NCBI RefSeq assembly: GCF_016616425.1
Contig: NZ_CP067101.1
Span: 4,340,001 to 4,404,000 of the forward strand
From: Bradyrhizobium diazoefficiens
Lineage (GTDB): Bacteria; Pseudomonadota; Alphaproteobacteria; Rhizobiales; Xanthobacteraceae
DNA: 64,000 nucleotides
Direction of reading: 5' to 3'
Below the pieces are notes generated by a model that was not told the DNA's origin, ran no database searches, and saw nothing but the letters and a program-made list of their open reading frames with translations. Position 1 is the stretch's first letter; every line of letters begins with the position of its first letter. Shown piece by piece: positions 21,534 to 30,055 of this stretch. Made by a program: the position numbers and the translations under genes.

Positions 21534-21857
21534 GGCCTTGCATCCTTTCCGGATACGCCGCCCTTGAGGCAGTAACGAACAGATTATACGTCCGTTCCGC
21601 GCAAGGCGCGCGAACGGGCCACCCCGTCAGCTTTGGGGCAGCAACGGACGCCTGGAAGCCCGGCACGCCCGTGGTGGCCGGTGCTCACCGTCGTTCACAT
21701 GCAATCCCGCTGGCACGGCGCATTGGCCGTGCTTCTTCGATTGCGATTTCACTCGCGTTTGCCGGTCACAGCTCACCGCGAGACCACACGGCATCAGCAC
21801 AGGCAAGATTTCGCGCCAGCCAGGGTGATGGGACTAGAGCAAATCCAGCGCGGGCTA
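21534..21857. other. Intergenic region, nothing recognised
   Basis: Contains only the upstream region of the DUF1236-like gene (GCGCGAACGG/CCGTTCCGCGC-like palindromic sequence near 21590-21620). No credible gene. Confidence 0.45.
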
Positions 21858-22163
21858 CTAGAGAAGACCTAGCGCGGCGGCGCTGTCCCGGTCGGCTTGC
21901 TTTTGTCGAACAATCGCGAGCTGTTGGCTGCACGCGGCAAAATCGCGGGTGTCAGCGCGCATTCCGAACTTCTCGCAGAATGCCAGGCTTTCAGCGGCTA
22001 TCTCGCGATCAAGCTGGATTTTCGCGTCGGCGCGCATCGCGGGAGCGGCGACAAAAGTGGCGTACAAACCGAACGCCAGCAGCACCGCAATGAACACTGA
22101 ATACAGAAGCCGCGGACCTACACTTACCTTGCCGCCAATAGCATTGGCCTTGACATCGGTCAT
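21858..22163 (-). CDS. Small membrane-anchored protein of unknown function
   Basis: 101 residues: a short polar N-terminus, one membrane segment at about 19-40 (LLYSVFIAVLLAFGLYATF), then a helical, charged C-terminal half with two cysteines (CEKF and CSQQL). The N-in, C-out topology puts the two cysteines in the periplasm, where they could form a disulfide. Start ATG 22163 follows GAGAGGAAC. Not recognised. Confidence 0.6.
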   Translation of the reverse strand: MTDVKANAIGGKVSVGPRLLYSVFIAVLLAFGLYATFVAAPAMRADAKIQLDREIAAESLAFCEKFGMRADTRDFAACSQQLAIVRQKQADRDSAAALGLL

Positions 22164-23110
22164 GGTAGAGTTCCTCTCAAATGGATTTCGGGACGAAATA
22201 TTCGCGATACGATTTCCAGCCCCAAGAAGTTAACCCTGTGCGCCAGCGCCCGATGTGAAGTTGTTCACAGGTCACGCATGCATTGTCGAATTTGGCGGGT
22301 GGAATGAAACGTCTTTTTGTCGGGCCTTGTGCGCCGAGACGGAGCAAAGAAATGGCTATGCTCTATCTCAAAGATTAACTCTCCCCCGTCCGCAAGAACA
22401 GCACCCGCCGGCTGAATTCTTAGGCAACCACAACCACGCGCATGCTCTCATGGACAGCGGCGGTGTAAGCGAGACTGAATAGTTGTCCGCTAACCCCACC
22501 GAGACCTGACGTGCCGACGGCTTGGCCGTAGGCCGATAGCAACATGAACGCCTGGCCCGCGGAAATGCGAGTCTCCAACTCAGGTGCCTGTCTTCGGCGG
22601 CCAAAGTCGCGGAGTCCGGAATGCGGGCAAAACTAACCGCGGCCCCGCAAGGCGTCGGGCAAAACACCCCGTCAAGCCCTCGCTGCGAAAATATTCTACT
22701 TTCCAGAATTTCGGATTTATGGCATACACCCGTCATCCCGGCCCTTGCCAAAGGGGCGCTTCGCGATCGTCACGAGATGCGGGCCGGGGTGCGGTGGACG
22801 CGGCAGCGCCGGCGCGCAACGTGTGAGACAGGGCGGGCAACCGTGAGTCCTCACGTTGGCGGTACGACACGGCGCGGTGACAGCGGTCTCGTTGGAGATC
22901 GGAGGCGAGCACGCGTCAGCCTCCGACGATCTGGTGAGGACGTCCGCGGACGGAGAAGTCGTGTGGTCCTGACGCCCGGGGTCTGTGCGTCAAGTCTCAG
23001 CGGTGATGTGGCGGCCCGACCGGGCACGCGCGTCAGCCATCCGCAAGGCGACGGGGGCAATAGTGCATCGCTCCCCGGGGAGAGCACGAAGGACACCGTT
23101 AAAACCATCC

Positions 23111-23212
23111 GCGCAGGGAAGGCCGGGCGACCGGCACACCTGTGATCCACCCCGTGTGCATCTTCGTCGCGCACGGATCTCGGGTGCCGCCGGCGCCCGG
23201 CCTTCCCTGCGC
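23111..23212. repeat. Nested 102-base hairpin element
   Basis: Outer arms 23111-23129 and 23194-23212 are a perfect 19-base inverted repeat (GCGCAGGGAAGGCCGGGCG). Inside, GGCAC (23133-23137) pairs with GTGCC (23184-23188), and CCGTGTGC (23152-23159) pairs with GCGCACGG (23169-23176) with one G.U. Three coaxial helices suggest a folded RNA or a mobile palindromic element. Confidence 0.7.
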
Positions 23213-23299
23213 CCTTTGGTCTCCAACGGGCGCCGAACGACAGCAAGCCTCGGGCGAAACGCGCCGCGGGATCGCGAAGGCGTGCCTGCTGACGGGAGC

Positions 23300-23389
23300 C
23301 GTAGGATGGGTAGAGCCCTTGCGAAACCCATCATGCTTCAACGAGGCAAGAGCGCAGATGGGTTTCGCTTTCGCCCTACCCATCCTACG
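23300..23389. repeat. Inverted pair of REP-like palindromes
   Basis: CGTAGGATGGGTAGAGC... (23300-23332) is mirrored by ...CCCTACCCATCCTACG (23357-23389), separated by 24 bases, with a few mismatches in the inner part. It sits just before the 3' end of the amidotransferase-like gene. Confidence 0.75.
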
Positions 23390-23413
23390 AGATGAGTTAG
23401 GCGACCGCGCCGC

Positions 23414-24187
23414 TTACGCCGCCGCGCGCTGCCTTGCCACCAGCGCTTGGCCAAACGCCTCGAACAGCTTGCGGTTGACCGGATTATGCTGCGGGTCGTA
23501 CTCGGCGTGCCATTGCACGCCAAGCGCAAAGGTCGGGGCACCATCGATGCGGATCGCCTCGATGGTGCCGTCCTCGGCGATACCTTCGATCAGCACGCGC
23601 TTGCCGGGCTCCAATATGCCCTGCCCGTGCAGCGAATTGACCCGGATCTTGTCGCAGCCGAGAATCCGCGCGAACGCTCCGCCGGGCGTCAGGTCGACAT
23701 CGTGACGGTCGGCGAACACGACGGTCGGGTCGGGATGGATCTCGCCGTTCTCGAGCCGGGGCATGCGATGGTTCATGCGGCCGGGAATTTCGCGGATCTC
23801 GGGATGCAGCGAGCCGCCGAAGGCGACGTTCATCTCCTGCAGGCCGCGGCAGATACCGAACAACGGGATGCCGCGGGCGACGCAGGCGACCGAGAGCGCC
23901 AGCGCCACCTCGTCGCGGTGGATGTCGTAGGGTTCGTGCTTCTCGCAGGGATCGACGTTGAAGCGGGTCGGGTGCACGTTGGCCCGGGCGCCGGTGAGGA
24001 TGATGCCGTCCACGGTATCGAGCAGCGCCGCGATATCGGTGATATCGGGGGCTCCAGCGAACATCACCGGCAAGCCGCCGGAGACCTCGGCCACGGCGCG
24101 CAGATTGCGCTCGCCGACCATCTGGACCTGAAATCGATTTTCGACGCGATGGGCGTTCCCGATCACGCCGACGACCGGCTTTCTCAT
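23414..24187 (-). CDS. Class I glutamine amidotransferase-like gamma-glutamyl hydrolase (PuuD family)
   Basis: 257 residues, peptidase family C26. Nucleophile Cys113 in GICRGLQEMN, with His227 and Glu229 in GVQWHAEYD, and the GIILTGARANVHP oxyanion region. Related to PuuD, which hydrolyses gamma-glutamyl-GABA in putrescine degradation; other putrescine genes are not adjacent, so substrate is open. Start ATG 24187 (MRKPVVGVIG) fits the family; the frame runs on to a TTG at 24292 but that would overlap the neighbouring gene. Confidence 0.88.
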   Translation of the reverse strand: MRKPVVGVIGNAHRVENRFQVQMVGERNLRAVAEVSGGLPVMFAGAPDITDIAALLDTVDGIILTGARANVHPTRFNVDPCEKHEPYDIHRDEVALALSVACVARGIPLFGICRGLQEMNVAFGGSLHPEIREIPGRMNHRMPRLENGEIHPDPTVVFADRHDVDLTPGGAFARILGCDKIRVNSLHGQGILEPGKRVLIEGIAEDGTIEAIRIDGAPTFALGVQWHAEYDPQHNPVNRKLFEAFGQALVARQRAAA

Positions 24188-24278
24188 CTGTCGTTCCGCG
24201 CCTCTCCGTAAGGAAGATTCTCCAAACATGCCCGCAGGCTGGAACAAATTCAACAGAAGGGATCGCGGGACGGCAATG

Positions 24279-24992
24279 CTATTTTCGCGCAAATGCCTCC
24301 CGGGCCTCGCCCCCGGCGGGCAGGCCGGCGGCCTTCAGTGCGGTGGTGGCCGCCGCGTCGCCCGGCGCGGCCAGCCAGGGCAGTTTTGCGTCGATGCCGC
24401 GCGTCACGGGCTCCCCGAGCGCCCCGCCGAAATCAACCGGCCAAAAGCCGTTGGGCACGACTTCGGCCGTCAAGCCACGGATCGCATAGCCCTCGCCCAA
24501 AACCGTCTCCGCGTGGTCGCCGGCGACAAGCCGCGCGGTGCTGGGATCATTGGGGTCGCCAAAGCTCACGAGCACCGGAACGAGGTCTCCCTGCACCGGG
24601 ACGACGCCGGTCTGCCGGTGGATATCGCTGAACGAGATTCGGTTGCCGCGCGCGGCGCCATAGGCGCGGAGCGCGACATAGTCGATGTCGTCGAAGTCCA
24701 GCTTGGCGTCCTGCCGGTGCACCAGCAATGCCACCAGATTCCTGCCTCTGGCGCCGTCCTGGCCGAGGTCGACGAATACCGCCTCCCCGCGCATCGCGGT
24801 GCGGCCGCCGTGGTTATAGTTGCGGTCGGGCACGACGGCCAGAATGCCGGACCCGGTCTTGATGCCGTCAGGCGTCGTCACCTCGACCGTGAGGCGATAT
24901 TTGTGGCCGGGCCGGTTGATCCGGATCCGGTCGCCGACCACGAGCAGGGCCAGGAGCCCGAGCAGACCGGCCCATTTGCTGATGACGCTCAA
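24279..24992 (-). CDS. Membrane-anchored protein of unknown function
   Basis: 237 residues with one N-terminal hydrophobic segment (about 7-20, GLLGLLALLVVGDRI), then a soluble, probably beta-rich domain (YRLTVEVTTPDGIKTGSGILAVV). The domain contains repeated Val-rich strands and no Cys. I recognise no catalytic motif. It looks like a conserved rhizobial protein anchored in the inner membrane with its body in the periplasm. It lies divergent from the AI-2E-family permease gene (about 130 bases between). Confidence 0.7.
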   Translation of the reverse strand: MSVISKWAGLLGLLALLVVGDRIRINRPGHKYRLTVEVTTPDGIKTGSGILAVVPDRNYNHGGRTAMRGEAVFVDLGQDGARGRNLVALLVHRQDAKLDFDDIDYVALRAYGAARGNRISFSDIHRQTGVVPVQGDLVPVLVSFGDPNDPSTARLVAGDHAETVLGEGYAIRGLTAEVVPNGFWPVDFGGALGEPVTRGIDAKLPWLAAPGDAAATTALKAAGLPAGGEAREAFARK

Positions 24993-25126
24993 GCGGCCCC
25001 CATTGTTCTTTCCTCCTCGCTCTGCACCGTCGGCGCGCCGGCGTCAAACCGCGCGTTGACGCGGTCTTGATCGGAAGCGCGTTTGTCGAGAGAGTGCAGT
25101 GCGCATTGCGCTGCAAAGGACCCGAT

Positions 25127-26275
25127 GTGACCATGTCCAAAGATGAACGATCCCGGACCTCCCGCGACCTCGCTCGGGATCAAGCCTGGGCGATCTCGGT
25201 CGGAGGCATCGGCGTCGTGCTGTTCACCGCGCTGCTTGCCTTCACCTGGTATTTCGCCGCCACCTTGCTGCTGATCTTCACCGGCATCCTGCTCGGTCTC
25301 GGCCTCAACGCGGTGACGGGCGCACTCGGCCGCCGCGTGCCCCTGCCGCATGCGGTGCGGCTCGCGATCGTCTGCACCGCGCTCGCTTTGATGCTCGCCG
25401 GCATCGCCTATCTCGGCGGCGCCACCATTGCCGACCAGGCTTCGCTGCTGAGCAACACTCTCAAGTCGCAGCTCACCAACGTCAGGTCCTTCCTCGATAA
25501 CCACGGCATCGACACCAGCTTCTTCGATCTCGGCAACGCGGCAGATTCCTCGAGTGCCACGCCGTCGGAGGCGATGCCCTCACCAGCGACGCCCTCGCGC
25601 AGTGCCTTGCCAGGTGCGGGTGCGCTGGCCTCCAGCGGCGGGGCGATCGTGAGCCAGACCTTCAAGCTGCTGCTCGGCGCCATCCACGGTGTCGGCAACA
25701 TTTTCATCGTGCTGTTCCTGGGCCTCGCCTTCGCGGCCCAGCCCGGCGTGTATTACCACGGCCTGTTGTTCCTCGCGCCGGCCAAACATCGCAACCGCGT
25801 CACCCTCATCATCGACCGGACAGCTGAGACGCTGGAACGCTGGCTGATCGCGCAAGTTACGGTCATGCTCGCGGTCGGCGCGGTGACCTGGATCGGGCTT
25901 GCCGTCATCGGCATTCCCGGCTCGTTCATCCTGGGAATCCAGGCGGGCCTGCTCGCCTTCATTCCCACCGTCGGGGCCATCATCGCCGGCGTCATCGTGG
26001 TGCTGGCGAGCCTCGCCTCGGGCTGGATCCCGGCGCTGTCGGCCTTTCTGCTCTTCATTGGCGTGCACGCCATGGAGAGCTACGTGCTGACACCGCTGCT
26101 GCAGCGGCAGGCGCTGGACATCCCGCCGGCCACGCTGTTTGCGTTCCAGATCGTGCTCGGCGTCGTGTTCGGCATCTGGGGCCTGGCACTGGCGCTGCCG
26201 CTGGTCGCGATCGCCAAGGTCGTGATTGACCACTTCAAGACCTACGAGACGCAGCCTCTGGCAGAGGTGGCGTGA
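25127..26275 (+). CDS. AI-2E family permease-like membrane protein
   Basis: 382 residues, about eight membrane segments, with the family-defining C-terminal half (GIPGSFILGIQAGLLAFIPTVGAIIAGV, then HAMESYVLTPLLQRQALDIPP). Members include TqsA and PerM; transported solute is usually unknown. Start GTG 25127 has AAGGA 6 bases upstream; ATG 25133 is 12 bases away. A Ser/Pro/Ala-rich insertion (about residues 140-170) sits between the second and third membrane regions. It converges with the next gene, with only 3 bases between stop codons. Confidence 0.88.
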   Translation: MTMSKDERSRTSRDLARDQAWAISVGGIGVVLFTALLAFTWYFAATLLLIFTGILLGLGLNAVTGALGRRVPLPHAVRLAIVCTALALMLAGIAYLGGATIADQASLLSNTLKSQLTNVRSFLDNHGIDTSFFDLGNAADSSSATPSEAMPSPATPSRSALPGAGALASSGGAIVSQTFKLLLGAIHGVGNIFIVLFLGLAFAAQPGVYYHGLLFLAPAKHRNRVTLIIDRTAETLERWLIAQVTVMLAVGAVTWIGLAVIGIPGSFILGIQAGLLAFIPTVGAIIAGVIVVLASLASGWIPALSAFLLFIGVHAMESYVLTPLLQRQALDIPPATLFAFQIVLGVVFGIWGLALALPLVAIAKVVIDHFKTYETQPLAEVA

Positions 26276-26278
26276 TCC

Positions 26279-26575
26279 TCAGGTCGTCAGCACGGTCTCG
26301 GTATGCTCGACCTCCGGGGGCGCGGCAAAATATTGGCCGACGAGGCCGCGCCATTCGGTGAAATTCTCCGAGCCGCGGAAATCGACAGTGTGGTTCTCCA
26401 GCGTCGCCCATTTCACCATCAGCCGGTAGCGCTGCGGCTTCTCGATCGATTTGTGCAACTCGAAGCCGTGAAATCCCTTGGAACCGCCGAAGGCGGCCTT
26501 GGCCTTGGCGACGGCCGCCTCAAAATTCTTCTCGCTGCCCGGCTTGACGTCGATTTGCGCGATCTCGGTGATCAT
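26279..26575 (-). CDS. Antibiotic biosynthesis monooxygenase-domain protein
   Basis: 98 residues, a single ABM (dimeric alpha/beta barrel) domain: ITEIAQIDVKPGSEKNFEAAVAKAK, YRLMVKWATLENHTVDFRGSENFTEWR. Such small proteins dimerise; some are quinol monooxygenases, others heme-degrading or of unknown function. No heme ligand signature is clear. Stop codon is 3 bases from that of the convergent permease gene. Confidence 0.85.
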   Translation of the reverse strand: MITEIAQIDVKPGSEKNFEAAVAKAKAAFGGSKGFHGFELHKSIEKPQRYRLMVKWATLENHTVDFRGSENFTEWRGLVGQYFAAPPEVEHTETVLTT

Positions 26576-26622
26576 CGGTTTCCACCCATTTTGTTCGATG
26601 GGCGTGTCTAGCGCAGCCGGTC

Positions 26623-26650
26623 AAAAAGAAAAAGACGCCGAAACGGCGCC
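26623..26650 (-). terminator. Intrinsic terminator of the small membrane protein gene
   Basis: On the minus strand GGCGCCG, TTT loop, CGGCGTC (one G.U pair) followed by TTTTTCTTTTTGA, about 40 bases after the stop at 26692. Confidence 0.9.
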
Positions 26651-26691
26651 CCGGTCGGCCGGAAAATGCAGATCTGTCGAATGCTGGTCTG

Positions 26692-26928
26692 TCAGACCAG
26701 CAGCAGGACCGTACCCGCCACGATGAGGGCACAACCGGCGAACATTGCGAGCGGCCAGTAGCTGCGGCCTTGGGTGTAGCGCCCCTGCGCGCGGCGCTCG
26801 GTGATCAGCGCGCGCTCGTATTCATCCGCGGTCGAGAACAGACAGGCGAAACCGCCGCGTGCCGAGGCCGCCGCGGCTTCGAGCGACATCAGGGTGACTT
26901 GCGGGTTCTGTCGACGGATCGATTCCAT
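26692..26928 (-). CDS. Small C-terminally anchored membrane protein
   Basis: 78 residues. The N-terminal half is soluble and contains SLEAAAASARGG and STADEYERALITERRAQGRY; a single membrane segment (WPLAMFAGCALIVAGTVLLLV) forms the C-terminus, so a tail-anchored topology is likely. Followed by a clear terminator. Not recognised, but the ordered terminator and strand agreement with flanking genes support it as real. Confidence 0.65.
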   Translation of the reverse strand: MESIRRQNPQVTLMSLEAAAASARGGFACLFSTADEYERALITERRAQGRYTQGRSYWPLAMFAGCALIVAGTVLLLV

Positions 26929-26987
26929 GACCGCAATGGTAGGGATCGAATGGTAAACAGAAGATTACCGCAACGCGGCCTTGCGTC

Positions 26988-28208
26988 TCAGGCGGTGGCC
27001 GGCCGCGCCTGCTGCGCACCGATCCGCGCGGCGCTCTGGCGGCGCCAGGTCTCCAGCGACAGCGGCAGCTCCTCCGCCGCCTCGACGCGGTTACGGCCGC
27101 CGCGCTTGGCCTGGTAGAGCGCGGTGTCGGCCGAAGCCAGCAGCACCTCGAGCTCGGTGCCGGCGGGCCCGCCGGCGACGCCGATGCTGACCGTGGTGTC
27201 GACCGGGCCCTCATCGACCACGACGCCGGAGGTCTCGAACGCCTCGCGCACGCGCTCGGCCACCACGACACCCTCCTCCAGCGAACACGGCAGCAGTGCT
27301 GCGAATTCCTCGCCGCCGATGCGGCCCGACAGGTCGCTGATCCGCAAATTGCTGACGACGACGGTGGAGAACAGCTTCAGCATCTCGTCGCCGGCCGGAT
27401 GGCCGAAACGGTCGTTGATCGACTTGAAGTGATCTATGTCGAAGATCATCACGGTCACGGGACGTCCGGCCTTGGCCTCGCGCTCGATCACGCGGCCGCA
27501 GGCTTCCGAGAAGCCGCGGCGGTTGAGCATGCCGGTGAGCGGGTCGGTGGAAGCTGCGGTCCGGTGCGCGGTGACGGTGCGCTCGGACACCAGCATGAAG
27601 ATCACGAATACGGTGCCGACGGCATAGAGGATCAGCTCGACCGCGAACACCGTGACCCAGATGCTCCGGGAGAAGCCGGCATCGTGCGGACGCAGGAAGC
27701 TGCCGATCACGATCGGCAGCATCAGCACGCAACCATGCGCCACCGGCACGACCAGGGCCGGCCAGCGGCGCTGCTGGCTCTTGCGCCGCTCGGTCCAGAG
27801 CTCGCTTGCGGTCAGCGCCGCGTAGGCCGAGACGATGCCGGCGCCGATCATCATGCGCAGCATGGACGCTGCGGGATCGAGCAGCGAGACGGCGGCGACC
27901 CAGGCCAGCGCGCCGAGCACGAGGCCGGGCCAGTTCGGCTTGCGGCCGTGGAAAACCCGCGCCGCATTCCACACCATGCCGCAGGCGACGAAGCCGACGG
28001 CGTTCAGCGCGAGGTAAAGATGCGGACCCAGCCTGTCGCCGGCCGCAGTCCATAGCCCGACCGAGGCGGCACCGAGCAGATAGGCGGTGCCCCACCATTT
28101 CAGTGCAGGGCTGTTCTCCTGCCTGCCGAAAAACACCATCATGGCGCCGAGCAGTGCGGCAATCATGGTGGCGACCAAATAGAGCGTGATGCTATCGAGC
28201 GACATCAT
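26988..28208 (-). CDS. Membrane diguanylate cyclase (GGDEF)
   Basis: 406 residues. About six membrane segments fill residues 1-215, without a recognised sensor family. The GGDEF domain follows (about 225-385): DPLTGMLNRRGF, FDIDHFKSINDRFGH, and active-site GGEEF at 298-302. The inhibitory I-site RISD (289-292) is at the correct five-residue distance, so product feedback by c-di-GMP is expected. It makes c-di-GMP from GTP, which in rhizobia promotes attachment and polysaccharide. Single-gene unit; input signal unknown. Confidence 0.93.
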   Translation of the reverse strand: MMSLDSITLYLVATMIAALLGAMMVFFGRQENSPALKWWGTAYLLGAASVGLWTAAGDRLGPHLYLALNAVGFVACGMVWNAARVFHGRKPNWPGLVLGALAWVAAVSLLDPAASMLRMMIGAGIVSAYAALTASELWTERRKSQQRRWPALVVPVAHGCVLMLPIVIGSFLRPHDAGFSRSIWVTVFAVELILYAVGTVFVIFMLVSERTVTAHRTAASTDPLTGMLNRRGFSEACGRVIEREAKAGRPVTVMIFDIDHFKSINDRFGHPAGDEMLKLFSTVVVSNLRISDLSGRIGGEEFAALLPCSLEEGVVVAERVREAFETSGVVVDEGPVDTTVSIGVAGGPAGTELEVLLASADTALYQAKRGGRNRVEAAEELPLSLETWRRQSAARIGAQQARPATA

Positions 28209-28364
28209 GTCGGCCCCGTCTAGAACATAGCAGTTACGCGATCGGCCCGGCCGATTTGCGCGCCCTTCCGGATGCGACGTTAGGTCCCGCGGGTTCCATT
28301 CAGGTTTTCACGCAGCGCCAAGTTTTCGGGAAACACGCCATCAATTTGCGTACAAACGAACAGC

Positions 28365-28394
28365 AAAAAGGGCGCTGAAATCAGCGCCCTTTTG
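28365..28394 (-). terminator. Intrinsic terminator of rplM-rpsI
   Basis: Perfect 13-base stem AAAAGGGCGCTGA/TCAGCGCCCTTTT, 2-base apex, with A- and T-runs on both sides, about 45 bases after the rpsI stop. Confidence 0.92.
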
Positions 28395-28437
28395 CATCTC
28401 ATTGAAGCCGCTTTCGCGGCGAATGCGACGAAAGCGA

Positions 28438-28917
28438 TTAACGCTTCGAGAACTGGAAGGACCGGCGGGCCTTGGCCTTGCCGTACTTCTTGCGCTCGAC
28501 CACGCGGGAGTCGCGGGTGAGAAAGCCGCCCTTCTTGAGCACCGAGCGCAGCTCCGGCTCGAAATAGGTTAGCGCCTTGGAGATGCCGTGACGGACCGCG
28601 CCGGCCTGGCCGGACAGACCGCCGCCGGCGACGGTGCAGATCACGTCGTACTGGCCCGAACGCTGGGCCACGGAGAACGGCTGCTCGATCATCATGCGCA
28701 ACACGGGACGGGCGAAATAGACCTCGACCTCGCGGGCGTTGACGGTGACCTTGCCGGCGCCCGGCTTGATCCACACGCGGGCGACCGCGTCCTTGCGCTT
28801 GCCGGTGGCATAGGCGCGGTTGAACTTGTCGACCTTCTTCTCGTGCTTGGGCGCGTCGGGCGCCGCCGCCGTCTTGAGCTGCGAGAGCTGGTCGAGCGAC
28901 TGGATGGATTCGGCCAT
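28438..28917 (-). CDS. rpsI: 30S ribosomal protein S9
   Basis: 159 residues with the S9 core ([35 protein letters not shown]) and the conserved C-terminal tail ending SFQFSKR that reaches the P-site tRNA. An N-terminal extension of about 30 residues ([10 protein letters not shown]...) is typical of alphaproteobacteria. It starts one base after the rplM stop (TAACATG): coupled translation in the universal rplM-rpsI operon. Confidence 0.99.
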   Translation of the reverse strand: MAESIQSLDQLSQLKTAAAPDAPKHEKKVDKFNRAYATGKRKDAVARVWIKPGAGKVTVNAREVEVYFARPVLRMMIEQPFSVAQRSGQYDVICTVAGGGLSGQAGAVRHGISKALTYFEPELRSVLKKGGFLTRDSRVVERKKYGKAKARRSFQFSKR

Positions 28918-28918
28918 G

Positions 28919-29383
28919 TTATGCGGCCCTCGTGTTCTTGCGGTTCAACTTGGCGATGTCGATCTTCTCGGGCTGCTGCGCCTCGTGCGGATGATCGGCC
29001 CCGCCATAGACACGGAGATTGCCCATCTGCACGCGACCAAGCGGGCCACGCGGGATCATGCGCTCGACGGCCTTCTCGAGCACGCGCTCCGGATGCTTGC
29101 CCTCGAGGATCTGGCGCGCGGTGCGCTCCTTGACGTGGCCGACATAGCCGGTGTGCTTGTAGTAGGTCTTCTGCTCGCGCTTGCGGCCGGTGAGGACCGC
29201 ATGCTGCGCGTTGATGATGATGACGTTGTCGCCGCAATCAACGTGCGGGGTGTAGGTCGGGAGGTGCTTGCCGCGCAGGCGCATGGCGACGATGGTGGCA
29301 AGACGGCCGACGACCAGACCCTTGGCGTCGATCAGCACCCACTTCTTCGTCACCTCAGCCGGCTTTGCCGAAAAGGTTTTCAT
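28919..29383 (-). CDS. rplM: 50S ribosomal protein L13
   Basis: 154 residues, normal L13 length from ATG 29383 ([10 protein letters not shown]); upstream in-frame ATGs would add a nonconserved leader. Signature [13 protein letters not shown] and [17 protein letters not shown] present. First gene of rplM-rpsI; the promoter should lie in 29384-29541, an AT-richer stretch with TTGACG/TAAATTA-like boxes that I could not assign firmly. Confidence 0.99.
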   Translation of the reverse strand: MKTFSAKPAEVTKKWVLIDAKGLVVGRLATIVAMRLRGKHLPTYTPHVDCGDNVIIINAQHAVLTGRKREQKTYYKHTGYVGHVKERTARQILEGKHPERVLEKAVERMIPRGPLGRVQMGNLRVYGGADHPHEAQQPEKIDIAKLNRKNTRAA

Positions 29384-29541
29384 GTCAGAGTTTCCGTGGA
29401 CGGGGAGCATCGGCGCGAACACCGCACCGGACTGCGCGGTTTTCTAGAGAAGAGACGCGCAACGGTCAATGCCCGTTGACGTAAATTACAGCTGTGATAT
29501 CAATGATTTAAAAATATGGTGTTATACTACCTGCAAAAACC

Positions 29542-29970
29542 TCAAACATTTGGAATGGAATAGGTCGAGGTGACATGGGCGATCGGATCGGGCGAGGTGC
29601 CGGACAACAGGTTCACCTCCCCAACCGCCAGGCGCTTGCCGAGCTTGAGCAGCCGTGCCTCCGCCAGCACGTCCTGGCCGGGCTGGCCCTTGCGCAGGAA
29701 GTTGATGTTGAGATTGGTGGTCACGGCGAGCCCGATCGGCCCGATTGCGGACAGCAGCACGACGTACATCGCGAAATCGGCGAGCGCCATCAGCGTTGGC
29801 CCGGACACGGTTCCGCCCGGCCTCAGCATTCTTTCGCTGTAGCACTGGCGCAAAAGGCAGGTCTGGCCGTCCGCGCTTTCGATCGTGATGTCGTCGCCGC
29901 TGAAGGCCTGGGGAAACTCGTGCCGGAGGAACTGTTCGAGCTCCGCCACGCTCATTTTCGCTAACGCCAT
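29542..29970 (-). CDS. PaaI-type hotdog thioesterase
   Basis: 142 residues of the hotdog fold. The family region GGTVSGPTLMALADFAMYVVLLSAIG contains the helix and catalytic Asp, followed by the TTNLNINFLRKGQPG strand typical of PaaI/YdiI-like acyl-CoA thioesterases. Substrate unknown. Start ATG 29970 has GGGGA at good distance. It is divergent from an enoyl-CoA hydratase gene (85 bases between starts), suggesting a shared role in acyl-CoA turnover. Confidence 0.88.
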   Translation of the reverse strand: MALAKMSVAELEQFLRHEFPQAFSGDDITIESADGQTCLLRQCYSERMLRPGGTVSGPTLMALADFAMYVVLLSAIGPIGLAVTTNLNINFLRKGQPGQDVLAEARLLKLGKRLAVGEVNLLSGTSPDPIAHVTSTYSIPNV

Positions 29971-30055
29971 GCTGTTCCCCACCCTCGCTTCACTTGCCCT
30001 GTTACATTAAGTTATCTGCGTCATTCAAATGCAATAATCCAACGGAAACGCTTCG

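Larger units (their letters stand above)
22164..23413. other. 1.25-kb region without a credible gene; repetitive and structured
   Basis: All open frames here are short, overlap on both strands, are very Arg/Pro/Gly-rich and have no ribosome binding sites. From about 22600 to 23220 the translations resemble short 'hypothetical proteins' I remember from many Bradyrhizobiaceae annotations, which suggests a dispersed non-coding element rather than a gene. Structures: stem CGGAGGC/GCCTCCG at 22900-22925, a nested hairpin at 23111-23212, and a palindromic repeat pair at 23300-23389. Confidence 0.6.

Noticed and set aside
22621..23246. Open frames on both strands in the structured region
   Set aside because: Mutually overlapping, Arg/Pro-rich, without ribosome binding sites; better explained as a repeated non-coding element.
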